This document shows positions 16,560-24,087 of a stretch of 64,000 nt of DNA, in pieces (position 1 is the first letter of the stretch; each line of letters starts with the position of its first letter). The position numbers and the translations under genes are program-made. Location: assembly GCA_017502285.1 (NCBI GenBank), contig JAFVVH010000045.1, positions 1 through 64,000 of the forward strand, written 5' to 3'. The DNA comes from Oscillospiraceae bacterium (lineage in GTDB: Bacteria; Bacillota; Clostridia; Oscillospirales; Oscillospiraceae). The notes under the pieces are model-generated. The model had not been told where the DNA came from and did not search any database. It saw only the letters and a list, made by a program, of their open reading frames with translations.

Positions 16560-16671
16560 GTTTGCCTCCTTAACTTTATTCAAATACGTCCCTGTGGTTG
16601 CAGGGAATGAAAATATCTTATAAAAAATTATACCGCACACAAACACAAAAGGCAATTGTGTATTTCGCAAA

Positions 16672-16706
16672 AAAGCGGTCGCCTCCACAAGGGAAACGAC
16701 CGCTTT
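16672..16706 (-). terminator. Terminator downstream of the SDR gene
   Basis: The stem AAAGCGGTCG/CGACCGCTTT (16672-16681 with 16697-16706) is followed on the minus strand by a T run. Confidence 0.8.
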
Positions 16707-16719
16707 CGCACAGCAATAT

Positions 16720-17442
16720 TTACTTGCCGCCGTTGACCAGGATCCACTGACCGTTCAGGTAGGAAGCACGCTCGCTGGCTACAAAGGCAATGACCTCGCC
16801 GATCTCCTCGGGCTTGCCCAGGCGCTTCATGGGGTTAGATTCCACCATGGCGTTGTAGACGGCCTCAGGCACAGCATCGTACATGGCAGTCTTAGTGGCA
16901 CCGGGAGCCACGCAGTTGACGGTGACGCCCTTAGCGCCCACTTCCTTGGCCAAAGAGTTGGTGAAGCCCACCATAGCAGCCTTGGTGGCGGCATAGTTGG
17001 TCTGACCCACGATGCCGCGCACAGAAGCGGAGCTGATGTTGATGATGCGGCCGTAGCCCTGCTCGCGCATCTGGTTGATCAGGGCATGGCACCAATAGAA
17101 GGTACCGTTCAGGTTGGTGTTGATCACAGCCAGCCACTGGTCGATCTCCATCTTGTGGAACATCTTGTCACGAGTGATACCGGCATTGTTGACCAGAATG
17201 TCAACGCGACCGAAGCGCTCCAAAATCTGCTTGGAAGCCGCTTCCACATCCTCCCACTTGGAGATGTCACATTTAACGGCAATGGCCTTGTCGCCTAGGC
17301 TCTCAGCCACCTTGCAGGCAGCCTCGTAGTTGTAGTCCACGATGGCGATGCCCTCGATGTTTTCGCGGGCAAAGATACGGGCCGTAGCCTCGCCAATGCC
17401 GGCGCCGGCGCCGGTGATTACAGCAATTTTATTTTTCAGCAT
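16720..17442 (-). CDS. SDR family oxidoreductase, FabG-like
   Basis: A 240-aa short-chain dehydrogenase. The cofactor motif is TGAGAGIGEATA near residue 10, the acidic residue in IVDYNYEAA near 35 suggests NAD preference, and CDISKWEDV and LVNNAGITRDKMFHKM follow. The catalytic Ser-Tyr-Lys are in NISSASVRG and NYAATKAAM near 150, and the C-terminus ends YLNGQWILVNGGK. This is the pattern of 3-oxoacyl-ACP or acetoacetyl-CoA reductases. No other fatty-acid genes adjoin it, so the substrate is open. The start is placed at MLKNKIAVITGAG (17442). Confidence 0.88.
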   Translation of the reverse strand: MLKNKIAVITGAGAGIGEATARIFARENIEGIAIVDYNYEAACKVAESLGDKAIAVKCDISKWEDVEAASKQILERFGRVDILVNNAGITRDKMFHKMEIDQWLAVINTNLNGTFYWCHALINQMREQGYGRIINISSASVRGIVGQTNYAATKAAMVGFTNSLAKEVGAKGVTVNCVAPGATKTAMYDAVPEAVYNAMVESNPMKRLGKPEEIGEVIAFVASERASYLNGQWILVNGGK

Positions 17443-17603
17443 AGTAAATCCGCCTCTCTTTTCCGGAATGGTCCCCATTCCAATTTCAGGATAATTATAG
17501 GCAATCCGCCTTTTAAAGTCAAGGGTTTGTACCGCAACTCCCGTTTTTTCTCACATATCACAAATACTTGGTCCGCCCCCGCCCTTCCCCTTGTTCAATA
17601 CAT

Positions 17604-17632
17604 TTGACTCATGGGTATGAACGGGCTATACT
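17604..17632 (+). promoter_or_regulatory. Promoter of the ROK kinase gene
   Basis: TTGACT (17604-17609), 17 bp, TATACT (17627-17632), about 40 bp upstream of the chosen start at 17674. Near-consensus with ideal spacing. Confidence 0.72.
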
Positions 17633-17673
17633 ATGGATATATCACATGCTTTTTCAGAAAGCGAGGCATGCCC

Positions 17674-18621
17674 ATGCGTTCTTATGCAATTGGAATGGAC
17701 ATTGGCGGGACCACAGTCAAGCTGGGGCTGTTTGATCAGGATGCCCATCTGCTTGACCGATGGGAGATCCCTACCCACACGCAGGACAACGGGAACTACA
17801 TTCTTCCGGAGGCAGTTGACTCCATCCGCGACCGGCTGGCACAGCATGGACTGGATTCGAATCAGTTGGCCGGCATCGGTGTTGGTGTTCCTGGCCCGGT
17901 AGATGAAACCGGCATTGTCAACAAATGTGTTAATCTGGGCTGGGACGTGTTCAACGTCAAAGCAGAGCTGGAGCGCTTGCTGCCCGGTATTCCCCGCGTG
18001 GCTGTGGGCAACGATGCCAATGTAGCCACTTTGGGCGAGCTGTGGCAGGGCGGCGGAAGGGGCTATGCCAGTGCCGTCATGCTGACTTTGGGCACAGGTG
18101 TCGGGGGCGGCGTGGTCATTGGCAGTAAGATCCTTCCCGGAGCCAACGGAGCGGCGGGCGAAGTGGGTCACATGACCGTAGAACCGGAAGAAAACGCACC
18201 TTGCACCTGCGGAAAACGCGGCTGTCTGGAGCAGTATGCCTCCGCAAACGGCATCGTTTTTCTGGCCAAGCGGATGCTGACCCAATCGCAGCTCCCCTCC
18301 CCCCTGCGGGATATATCCTCCTTTTCCGCAAAGGACATCTGCGACCTTGCCCGAGACGAAGATGAGCTGTCTAAACTGATTCTGGACCGCTGCGGCCGGT
18401 ATCTTGGCCTTGCCATGAGCTACATCGCCTGTACGCTGGATCCACAGGTGTTTCTCATCGGTGGCGGTATGAGCAAGGCCGGAGCGGTACTCCTTCAGCC
18501 CATAGAGCGCCACTACCGCAAATTTGCTTTTCACCCCTCCGCCCACACCCCCATCGTGCTTGCCGAGTTGGGCAATGACGCAGGCATTTACGGCTGCGCG
18601 GCCATGGTGTTTGATCAATAA
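17674..18621 (+). CDS. glk: ROK family glucokinase
   Basis: A 315-aa sugar kinase of the ROK family. GMDIGGTTVKLGLFDQ is the phosphate-binding N-terminus, GVGVPGPVDETG follows, GNDANVATLGELWQGGG near 115 holds the catalytic Asp, LGTGVGGGVVIG is the second phosphate loop, and CTCGKRGCLEQYAS near 185 is the ROK zinc-binding cysteine cluster. The size and motifs match clostridial glucokinases, which feed glycolysis. The ATG at 17674 is favoured because the purine-rich GCGAGG sits at proper distance; an ATG at 17668 is too close to it. Confidence 0.92.
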   Translation: MRSYAIGMDIGGTTVKLGLFDQDAHLLDRWEIPTHTQDNGNYILPEAVDSIRDRLAQHGLDSNQLAGIGVGVPGPVDETGIVNKCVNLGWDVFNVKAELERLLPGIPRVAVGNDANVATLGELWQGGGRGYASAVMLTLGTGVGGGVVIGSKILPGANGAAGEVGHMTVEPEENAPCTCGKRGCLEQYASANGIVFLAKRMLTQSQLPSPLRDISSFSAKDICDLARDEDELSKLILDRCGRYLGLAMSYIACTLDPQVFLIGGGMSKAGAVLLQPIERHYRKFAFHPSAHTPIVLAELGNDAGIYGCAAMVFDQ

Positions 18622-18658
18622 AAAAAGCAAGCAGATCATATGACCTGCTTGCTTTTTT
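18621..18658. terminator. Bidirectional terminator between glk and the CapD-like gene
   Basis: The stem AAAAAAGCAAGCAG / CTGCTTGCTTTTTT (18621-18634 with 18645-18658) serves the converging genes. Confidence 0.9.
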
Positions 18659-18662
18659 ATGT

Positions 18663-20543
18663 TTATGCCTGAACCAATTCGTTCACTTCCTGCGGGGCAT
18701 GGTAAGTAGGTACCATGGACTTCATCAGCTCAATAATTTGTTCGTTGCTCTCCTCCCAAGTCACTGCCTCGTCCAGTCGCACGAGATCACGCATAATGTC
18801 GTCGGCAAAAATCTCGCCCTGCTCCTCCACAAATATTTTGGAGTTGGATGTTTTGATGAGGTGCTCGTTCTTCATCAGCAGCTCCTCGTAGAGTTTTTCA
18901 CCCGGACGCAGACCCACCTCTTCGATTTGGATGTCCCGGTAAGGCTCCAGGCCGGACAGGCGAATGAGGTTTTCCGCCAGATCCAGAATTTTCACCGGCT
19001 CACCCATGTCCAGAACAAAGACCTGATTCTGCTTTGCCATTGCTCCGGCTTCCAGCACCAGCTGAGCTGCCTCGGGAATGGTCATGAAGTAGCGGATAAT
19101 ACGCTTGTCCGTCAGCGTAATAGGGCCGCCATTTTCAATCTGCTTTTTAAACAGAGGGACCACCGAACCATTACTGCCAAGCACGTTGCCAAACCGCACC
19201 GCACAAAACTCCGTGTTGCTGTTGACACGGCTCTGCAGGATCATCTCGCAAAAACGCTTGGTGGCACCCATAAAGTTGGTGGGATTGACCGCCTTGTCGG
19301 TGGAGATCATGACAAACTTCTTAACTCCGAATTTCTCCGCCGCGCGGACCACATGATAGGTACCAAACACATTGTTTTTAATAGCTTCCGACGGACAATC
19401 CTCCATCAGCGGGACATGCTTATGGGCCGCTGCATGGAAAATGATATCGGGACGGTACTTTTTGACCAGTCCGTAAGTACGCGCCTTGTCTCGCACAGAG
19501 GCGATCTCCACGCAAAGATTCAAATTTTCGCCATAGGTCCGCCGCAGTTCCTGCTGGATCTCATAGGCATTGTTCTCGTAGCTGTCAAGGATGATCAGCC
19601 GCTGAGGCTTCAGCCGCGCGATCTGACGGCATAGCTCGCTGCCGATGGAACCGCCGCCGCCGGTGACAAGCACCACTCGGTCCTGCAAAAATCCGCTTAC
19701 CAGCTCCATGTTCAGTTTGACCGGCTCACGTCCGAGCAGATCCTCCACCTGAACGTTTTTAATGCTGGACAGCTCCACCTCACCGTTGACCATCTGGTAA
19801 ATACCGGGCAGGATACGAATCTTGCACTTGGTCATTTTACAAATGTCAAGGATGGCCCGCTTGGTCTGTGCATCGGCGGTGGGTATGGCAAAAAGGATCT
19901 GTGTGATTTTTTCTTTTGCTACGGCCTCCTGGATCCGGTCTCGTCCTCCCACAATAGGGACTCCGTTGAGGCGCTTGCCCCATTTGGCCGGATTATCATC
20001 AATGATGCAGCAAATGCAGCCGCCCAGCTTTTTGCTGGAGTCCATCTCCTGCGTCAACACTCGTCCGGCATCGCCGGCGCCGATGAGTAGAATGCGCTCG
20101 TCATCAGCGCGTGCACCCACCTTTTTGGCAAACATCACGTAAAAGCGCAACACACAGCGCATGCCCACCTGAGCCATTAGCAAGCAGATGATCATAATAA
20201 AGCTCACGCTGCGAGGCAGCTTGACCCCCATCAGCAGCGCGCAAACCACCGAAGCGGCGAAGGCGGCAACCACCGACATGACCATATTGGCCACGTCATA
20301 GGCCGTCACAGTCCGCCAGATATAGTGATACATCCTGCGCCACCAGAAAACAGCCAACGTAACGGCAACCTGAACAGGAAGGAATCTGATCCAGTCATTC
20401 AATATATCCTGTGGCACCGCCTCAAAGGAAAATTCAAATCTTGCCAGCAGAGCAACGACCCCGGTAACCATCATGATCAGACAGTCAAGGACGGCAATCA
20501 AAGCAAATTTTTTTATCCGCCCGATCTGTTCTTCGGTACCCAT
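18663..20543 (-). CDS. Membrane-bound NDP-sugar 4,6-dehydratase (CapD/PglF/WbpM-like)
   Basis: A 626-aa polysaccharide-biosynthesis enzyme. Residues ~12-145 contain four predicted transmembrane helices (for example FALIAVLDCLIMMVTGVVAL). A first Rossmann-like CoA-binding-type region has ILLIGAGDAGRVLTQEM near 150. The catalytic SDR domain begins with VLVTGGGGSIGSELCRQIA near 295 and carries STDKAVNPTNFMGATKRFCE near 415, with the altered Ser-Asp-Lys site typical of this group, and LRPGEKLYEELL. Family enzymes convert UDP-GlcNAc to the 4-keto-6-deoxy sugar that starts diacetamido or amino-sugar pathways. It has its own promoter and stands between glk and the RiPP-like cassette. Confidence 0.92.
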   Translation of the reverse strand: MGTEEQIGRIKKFALIAVLDCLIMMVTGVVALLARFEFSFEAVPQDILNDWIRFLPVQVAVTLAVFWWRRMYHYIWRTVTAYDVANMVMSVVAAFAASVVCALLMGVKLPRSVSFIMIICLLMAQVGMRCVLRFYVMFAKKVGARADDERILLIGAGDAGRVLTQEMDSSKKLGGCICCIIDDNPAKWGKRLNGVPIVGGRDRIQEAVAKEKITQILFAIPTADAQTKRAILDICKMTKCKIRILPGIYQMVNGEVELSSIKNVQVEDLLGREPVKLNMELVSGFLQDRVVLVTGGGGSIGSELCRQIARLKPQRLIILDSYENNAYEIQQELRRTYGENLNLCVEIASVRDKARTYGLVKKYRPDIIFHAAAHKHVPLMEDCPSEAIKNNVFGTYHVVRAAEKFGVKKFVMISTDKAVNPTNFMGATKRFCEMILQSRVNSNTEFCAVRFGNVLGSNGSVVPLFKKQIENGGPITLTDKRIIRYFMTIPEAAQLVLEAGAMAKQNQVFVLDMGEPVKILDLAENLIRLSGLEPYRDIQIEEVGLRPGEKLYEELLMKNEHLIKTSNSKIFVEEQGEIFADDIMRDLVRLDEAVTWEESNEQIIELMKSMVPTYHAPQEVNELVQA

Positions 20544-20613
20544 GTTCCTTTTCGCTCCCCTCTTATGCACCGGCACTATGTGAACTGCCGGAAAAGTATA
20601 AAATTACGCTTTT

Positions 20614-20642
20614 ATTATAGCAAGTTATCCTCCCTTTTGCAA
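20614..20642 (-). promoter_or_regulatory. Promoter of the CapD-like gene
   Basis: TTGCAA (20637-20642), 17 bp, TATAAT (20614-20619) on the minus strand, 70 bp upstream of the start. Confidence 0.75.
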
Positions 20643-20670
20643 GAAAAACTGATACTCTTTCTCTTTTCAG

Positions 20671-20710
20671 AAAAAGCGACGCGAAAACACAAAGTGCTTC
20701 CGCGTCGCTC
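20671..20710 (-). terminator. Terminator at the end of the exporter/peptide operon
   Basis: The stem AGCGACGCG/CGCGTCGCT (20675-20683 with 20701-20709) is followed on the minus strand by T5, 3 bp after the ABC transporter stop. It marks the 3' end of the cassette. Confidence 0.85.
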
Positions 20711-20713
20711 TCA

Positions 20714-22381
20714 TTATTTTTCCATTGGGTGGGCAGTAATGGTCTTGTCCGCCACCTCCAGCCGCCAGTCGGCAAGCTCCAGTGCCGCAGACCGATGGGT
20801 CACCGCAATGCAGGTGCGCCCCGGCAGGCCGGCAATGCGTTCCAGAACCAGACGCTCCGTCTGCGCATCCAGCGCCGAAGTCGCCTCGTCCAGCAGCAGC
20901 ACGGGGGCACCGCTGAGCACAGCCCGGGCGATGGCCAGCCGCTGCACCTGTCCTTCCGACAGGCCGTGTCCGTTTTCGCCGATCACCGTGTCCAATCCAT
21001 CGGGCAGTTGGGGCAGAAACTGATCCATGGCGCTGATGTGGACAGCCTGTTGAAGCTGTTTCTCCCCTGCCTCGGGATTGCTGATGAGAATATTGTCCTT
21101 CAGCGTACCGCTGAACAGGAAATTCCCTTGCGGCACGTAAGCAAACAGTCCTCTTGTGTTGCGTGACAGCGGGATCTGCTCCCCGCCATGCTGTACGTAA
21201 AGCGTCCCTTTTTCCGGATGAAACACTCCAAGCATCAGCTTGAGCAACGTACTCTTTCCGATGCCGGACGCGCCGGTGATGGCGGCAAAGACCCCCTTAG
21301 GCAGGGAGAATGACACCTCGTGTAGCACCTCTTCCCCGTCGTAGCCGAAACACAAGCCCTGCGCGCCAATGGACTCCATCCGCTCGTAATACTCGTGCCA
21401 ATTCCGTTCCTCAAGCGCAGGTTCTTCCTTGATCTGCTCCAGCTCCATCAGCCGCTCGGCGGCGGCGGTCATAGCTGCGTACTGGGGAATAAATCCGGAC
21501 AGATGGATAAAGGGGGTCTGCAGCTGGCTGACCAGCTGGGTCACCGCGGTCAGCGTACCGAAGGTCATCCTGCCGTGGAGCAAGTTGAACGCGCACCAGA
21601 CCAGCGTCACAAATCCTGCCAGATAGAACATGCCGGAAACGCTGCTGTTGGCCAGCAGAGAGACCTTGCGCCGTTTGCGGTGGATGCGGCGGCGCTCCGT
21701 CAACAGCTCGTCCGCCCGGCGCTCCACCTCCGTGGACAGGTCCATGGCCTGTACCACAAGCAGACGCTCCAGCGCCTCCTGCAGGAAGGACAGCACGCGC
21801 CCCTCGATCCGGCTGACCTGCTTATTGATATTCTTCAGCCAGCGGCGGGCAAAGCTGGTAGCAAAGACCACCAGACCGCCCATCAGTGCCAGTGCCAGCG
21901 TAAATTTTGGCTGTACGGCGGCCAGCACCGTGACCGCAGTCACAAGGCGCACCACCATGGACACCAGCTCCGGCACCGCGGAAACCAGCCCGCTGTTGAG
22001 CACCCGCACATCGTTGTTCAGGCGGTTGACCAGTTCTCCGCTGTGGAAACCGGACACCTGCGCGTAATCCGCGTTGAGCAGCCCGTGCAGCAGCGTGCGC
22101 TTCCAGTCCCGGTCCAGCTCGGTCACCAACCGATCCCGAAGGTAATGCGCCAAATTGGAGCACAGCAGCACACCGCAGATAATGGCCAACTGAATGGCAC
22201 AGGCGGCAAGAAAATCTCCGTCCACCCCGGCCACGGCGCTGTCGATCACACCCTTGGTGCCCAGCGCGAACAGCACACCCAGCAGAGCACTTGCGGCGTT
22301 GAACAGAATCATGGCCGCCAGCATGGGCAGTCTGTGCCGTACCCGTTTCAGGATCCAGAAAATCACTGTGCGTTCTTTCAT
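20714..22381 (-). CDS. ABC exporter, fused membrane and ATPase domains, of the RiPP-like cassette
   Basis: A 555-aa half-transporter of the lipid/peptide exporter type. The six-helix membrane domain spans ~1-300 (MLAAMILFNAASALLGVLFA). The ATPase domain has Walker A in AITGASGIGKSTLLKLM near 375, the Q loop in FAYVPQGNFLFSGTLKDN, the signature in LSEGQVQRLAIARAV, Walker B with VLLLDEATSALD and a late VTHRS switch. There is no N-terminal C39 peptidase domain, so a separate protease is needed if it exports a leader peptide. Its start overlaps the S26 peptidase stop by 4 bp. It is the last gene of the cassette. Confidence 0.9.
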   Translation of the reverse strand: MKERTVIFWILKRVRHRLPMLAAMILFNAASALLGVLFALGTKGVIDSAVAGVDGDFLAACAIQLAIICGVLLCSNLAHYLRDRLVTELDRDWKRTLLHGLLNADYAQVSGFHSGELVNRLNNDVRVLNSGLVSAVPELVSMVVRLVTAVTVLAAVQPKFTLALALMGGLVVFATSFARRWLKNINKQVSRIEGRVLSFLQEALERLLVVQAMDLSTEVERRADELLTERRRIHRKRRKVSLLANSSVSGMFYLAGFVTLVWCAFNLLHGRMTFGTLTAVTQLVSQLQTPFIHLSGFIPQYAAMTAAAERLMELEQIKEEPALEERNWHEYYERMESIGAQGLCFGYDGEEVLHEVSFSLPKGVFAAITGASGIGKSTLLKLMLGVFHPEKGTLYVQHGGEQIPLSRNTRGLFAYVPQGNFLFSGTLKDNILISNPEAGEKQLQQAVHISAMDQFLPQLPDGLDTVIGENGHGLSEGQVQRLAIARAVLSGAPVLLLDEATSALDAQTERLVLERIAGLPGRTCIAVTHRSAALELADWRLEVADKTITAHPMEK

Positions 22382-22830
22382 GGGAACATCCTCCGCAAGC
22401 GGCCAATGCCGCGCCGCCACAAATAACGCAGCGGCCTGCTGTAATGCCAGATCCGGCAGTAAATACGGTAGCCGGGCTCGTCCACGGAATGTTCCCGCTT
22501 CCCTCTGGTAAAGGCGGTGACAACTCCGATTATCTGGCTGTGGTCAAGGCCGGTCTCAAAGTGAAACTGATTGTCACCAATACAGGTGTACTTGTCCCCC
22601 ACCGCAACCACGCGGTGTAGGACAAATTGACCATTCTCCCGCTGATAAAAAGGCAGATCATATTTTTTCAACTTTTCCGGCGGCGGCGACAGCACCACCG
22701 AATCCACCCCCTGCCGCAGCATAGGCAGCATGCTCGTCCCGTTGGGCGAAAAGCGCACACTCTCCCCCGCGGCGATCCGTTCCCGAATCAGGGGCATCAG
22801 CTCTTCAAAGCGAACGTTACGCTCCAGCAA
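22378..22830 (-). CDS. S24/S26 signal-peptidase-like protease
   Basis: A 150-aa protein of the S26 fold. The nucleophile region is SPNGTSMLPML near residue 33 (box B type), and HRVVAVGDKYTCIGD near 72 supplies a His where bacterial type I signal peptidases use Lys. This is the Ser-His arrangement of SipW and ER-type enzymes. I see no clear transmembrane anchor, so it probably works in the cytoplasm or at the exporter. It overlaps the PqqD-like gene by 14 bp and the exporter by 4 bp. Leader removal from the 50-aa peptide is the obvious hypothesis. Confidence 0.82.
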   Translation of the reverse strand: MLERNVRFEELMPLIRERIAAGESVRFSPNGTSMLPMLRQGVDSVVLSPPPEKLKKYDLPFYQRENGQFVLHRVVAVGDKYTCIGDNQFHFETGLDHSQIIGVVTAFTRGKREHSVDEPGYRIYCRIWHYSRPLRYLWRRGIGRLRRMFP

Positions 22831-23083
22831 GCAGATCCAGCTCCTTCAGCTTTTCTACAAAACGCTCAGCGGCGGCCCGGGCGGTGGGCTCATCCACTTC
22901 ATACTCGGCCAACAGCGCATCGGTCAGGTCAGACAGCTCCGCCTCCTGCTCCAGCCGCTTCCACAGGGTGCAGCCGGTGTCGTTCAGGGTGATCATGCCG
23001 TTCAGATCCACTTCACCGCCTACGCTGAGCACCACGTGCTCCCCTGCCACTTCCCGCAGGATAAAACCGTCTTTCAGCTTCAT
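22817..23083 (-). CDS. PqqD-like peptide-recognition (RRE) protein
   Basis: An 88-aa winged-helix protein of the PqqD family. It opens with three beta strands (KDGFILREVAGEHVVLSVGG), then the characteristic LNDTGCTLWKRLEQEAELSDL, then a helix with YEVDEPTARAAAERFVEKLKEL. PqqD-type proteins are RiPP recognition elements that bind the leader of a precursor peptide and deliver it to a modifying enzyme. It overlaps the kinase gene by 4 bp and the peptidase gene by 14 bp, so the three are translationally coupled. The start is MKLKDGF at 23083. Confidence 0.85.
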   Translation of the reverse strand: MKLKDGFILREVAGEHVVLSVGGEVDLNGMITLNDTGCTLWKRLEQEAELSDLTDALLAEYEVDEPTARAAAERFVEKLKELDLLAGA

Positions 23084-23796
23084 AGGTATCGTTCCTTTCG
23101 TCCGGCAGACATGGCCGCGTAGGAAACGCGGGCGGCCTCCGGGTCCATATTGCAGTGCATCTTCCATATAGGCACGGTAGTCAACAGCTTGTCCAGAAGG
23201 TCCAGCAGTATACCGATCTTAGTGGGGTCGGCAGGGCGCACCGTCTGCTCCAAAATGGCATGGATGGCCGCCGGGCCGGAAAAGGGTTCGATGCGGTTGA
23301 CCTCTCCCCGGTAGAGCATACACACCCCGGCCAGCGGGACCCGCAGGTTCAGGTTCTGATCGGTCTTTCCGCTCCACGGTGTGCCGTAGGCATAAAACCG
23401 ACCGTTCTCAAAACGCAGGGCGGGCTTGTCGTCGTTGAGGATCAAAGCCCGGTCCTCTCCAAACACCTTGCGCCACAGGGCGGTGTGAGTGGACTTACCC
23501 GTGCCGCTGGGCGCGGAGAACAGATAGGCCTGTCCGTCCATCACTACAGCGGAGGAGTGGAGCATCATACCGTCATGGCACAACAGCTGGCTATAAAAGC
23601 TGTTTCCGGTGGCAAGATATTCGCAGTCTTCGTCAGACAGCTGCTCTGCCATAGCCTTGATGCGTTTCCAGTCTCCACCCACCACGATGTCCGGCCGGTC
23701 CACGGGCTCACATTCATAGGGCGCGGCCTGCGTCACGGTGCGGCCAAAGCTGTCCATTGCCACCGTCAGGCCGGTTATGTTGTAATACTTGGTCAT
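23080..23796 (-). CDS. HPr-kinase-like P-loop kinase of the RiPP-like cassette
   Basis: A 238-aa protein of the HprK-related kinase family. The N-terminal ~90 residues are unassigned. The kinase core has LHSSAVVMDGQAYLFSAPSG followed by TGKSTHTALW (P-loop near 100), ILNDDKPALRF (metal-binding acidic pair) and YGTPWSGKTDQN (HprK capture-loop-like region). It lacks the HprK N-terminal domain and is not next to ptsH, so HPr is unlikely to be its substrate. Related kinases in lasso-peptide clusters phosphorylate the precursor peptide. AAGGAGAAC precedes the start. Confidence 0.82.
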   Translation of the reverse strand: MTKYYNITGLTVAMDSFGRTVTQAAPYECEPVDRPDIVVGGDWKRIKAMAEQLSDEDCEYLATGNSFYSQLLCHDGMMLHSSAVVMDGQAYLFSAPSGTGKSTHTALWRKVFGEDRALILNDDKPALRFENGRFYAYGTPWSGKTDQNLNLRVPLAGVCMLYRGEVNRIEPFSGPAAIHAILEQTVRPADPTKIGILLDLLDKLLTTVPIWKMHCNMDPEAARVSYAAMSAGRKERYL

Positions 23797-23848
23797 AGGA
23801 AGTTCTCCTTGTATGCGTCCGGGGACGTTGCGTTGGACCAGAAGGAAT

Positions 23849-23881
23849 GACCGGGGGTCCGAACCAGTCGGACCCCCGGTC
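23849..23881 (-). other. Strong intercistronic hairpin without T run
   Basis: A 14-bp perfect GC-rich stem (23849-23862 with 23868-23881) lies between the 50-aa peptide gene and the kinase gene. There is no U tract on the minus-strand side, so it is better read as an mRNA 3'-end protector or processing boundary than a full terminator. It would allow the upstream peptide message to accumulate above the enzyme genes. Confidence 0.7.
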
Positions 23882-23913
23882 GATTCGATCAGGTAAACGA
23901 TATTGCGTTACGA

Positions 23914-24066
23914 TCAGTAGGGTCTGGCAAAGATGCCCTGAGTGTGATTCGACTCAACATCAAAGCTCACCAAACTCATAATGTGAAAGGTTGGTTCGCC
24001 CTCCATAACGCTCTCCGCGGTGAACTTCTCCACGCGGACCTGGGGCTCTTCAAAATACGTCTTCAT
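23914..24066 (-). CDS. 50-aa candidate precursor peptide
   Basis: A short ORF with AAAGGAG 8 bp upstream of its ATG. The N-terminal half is acidic and leader-like (MKTYFEEPQVRVEKFTAESV); the C-terminal half is rich in Ser, Thr, His and aromatic residues and ends in GIFARPY. There is no Cys. The opening resembles the M-K-x-Y-x-x-P-x-V-x-x-F start of many short clostridial peptides near PqqD-type genes. It begins 21 bp after the large secreted protein and is followed by a strong hairpin and then the kinase, PqqD, peptidase and exporter genes. I infer a RiPP-like substrate. Confidence 0.6.
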   Translation of the reverse strand: MKTYFEEPQVRVEKFTAESVMEGEPTFHIMSLVSFDVESNHTQGIFARPY

Positions 24067-24087
24067 AGCATTCACTCCTTTGCGCAC

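Noticed and set aside
20714..24066. Lasso peptide cluster
   Set aside because: PqqD-like and HprK-like proteins occur in lasso clusters, but no asparagine-synthetase-like cyclase or transglutaminase-like protease is present.
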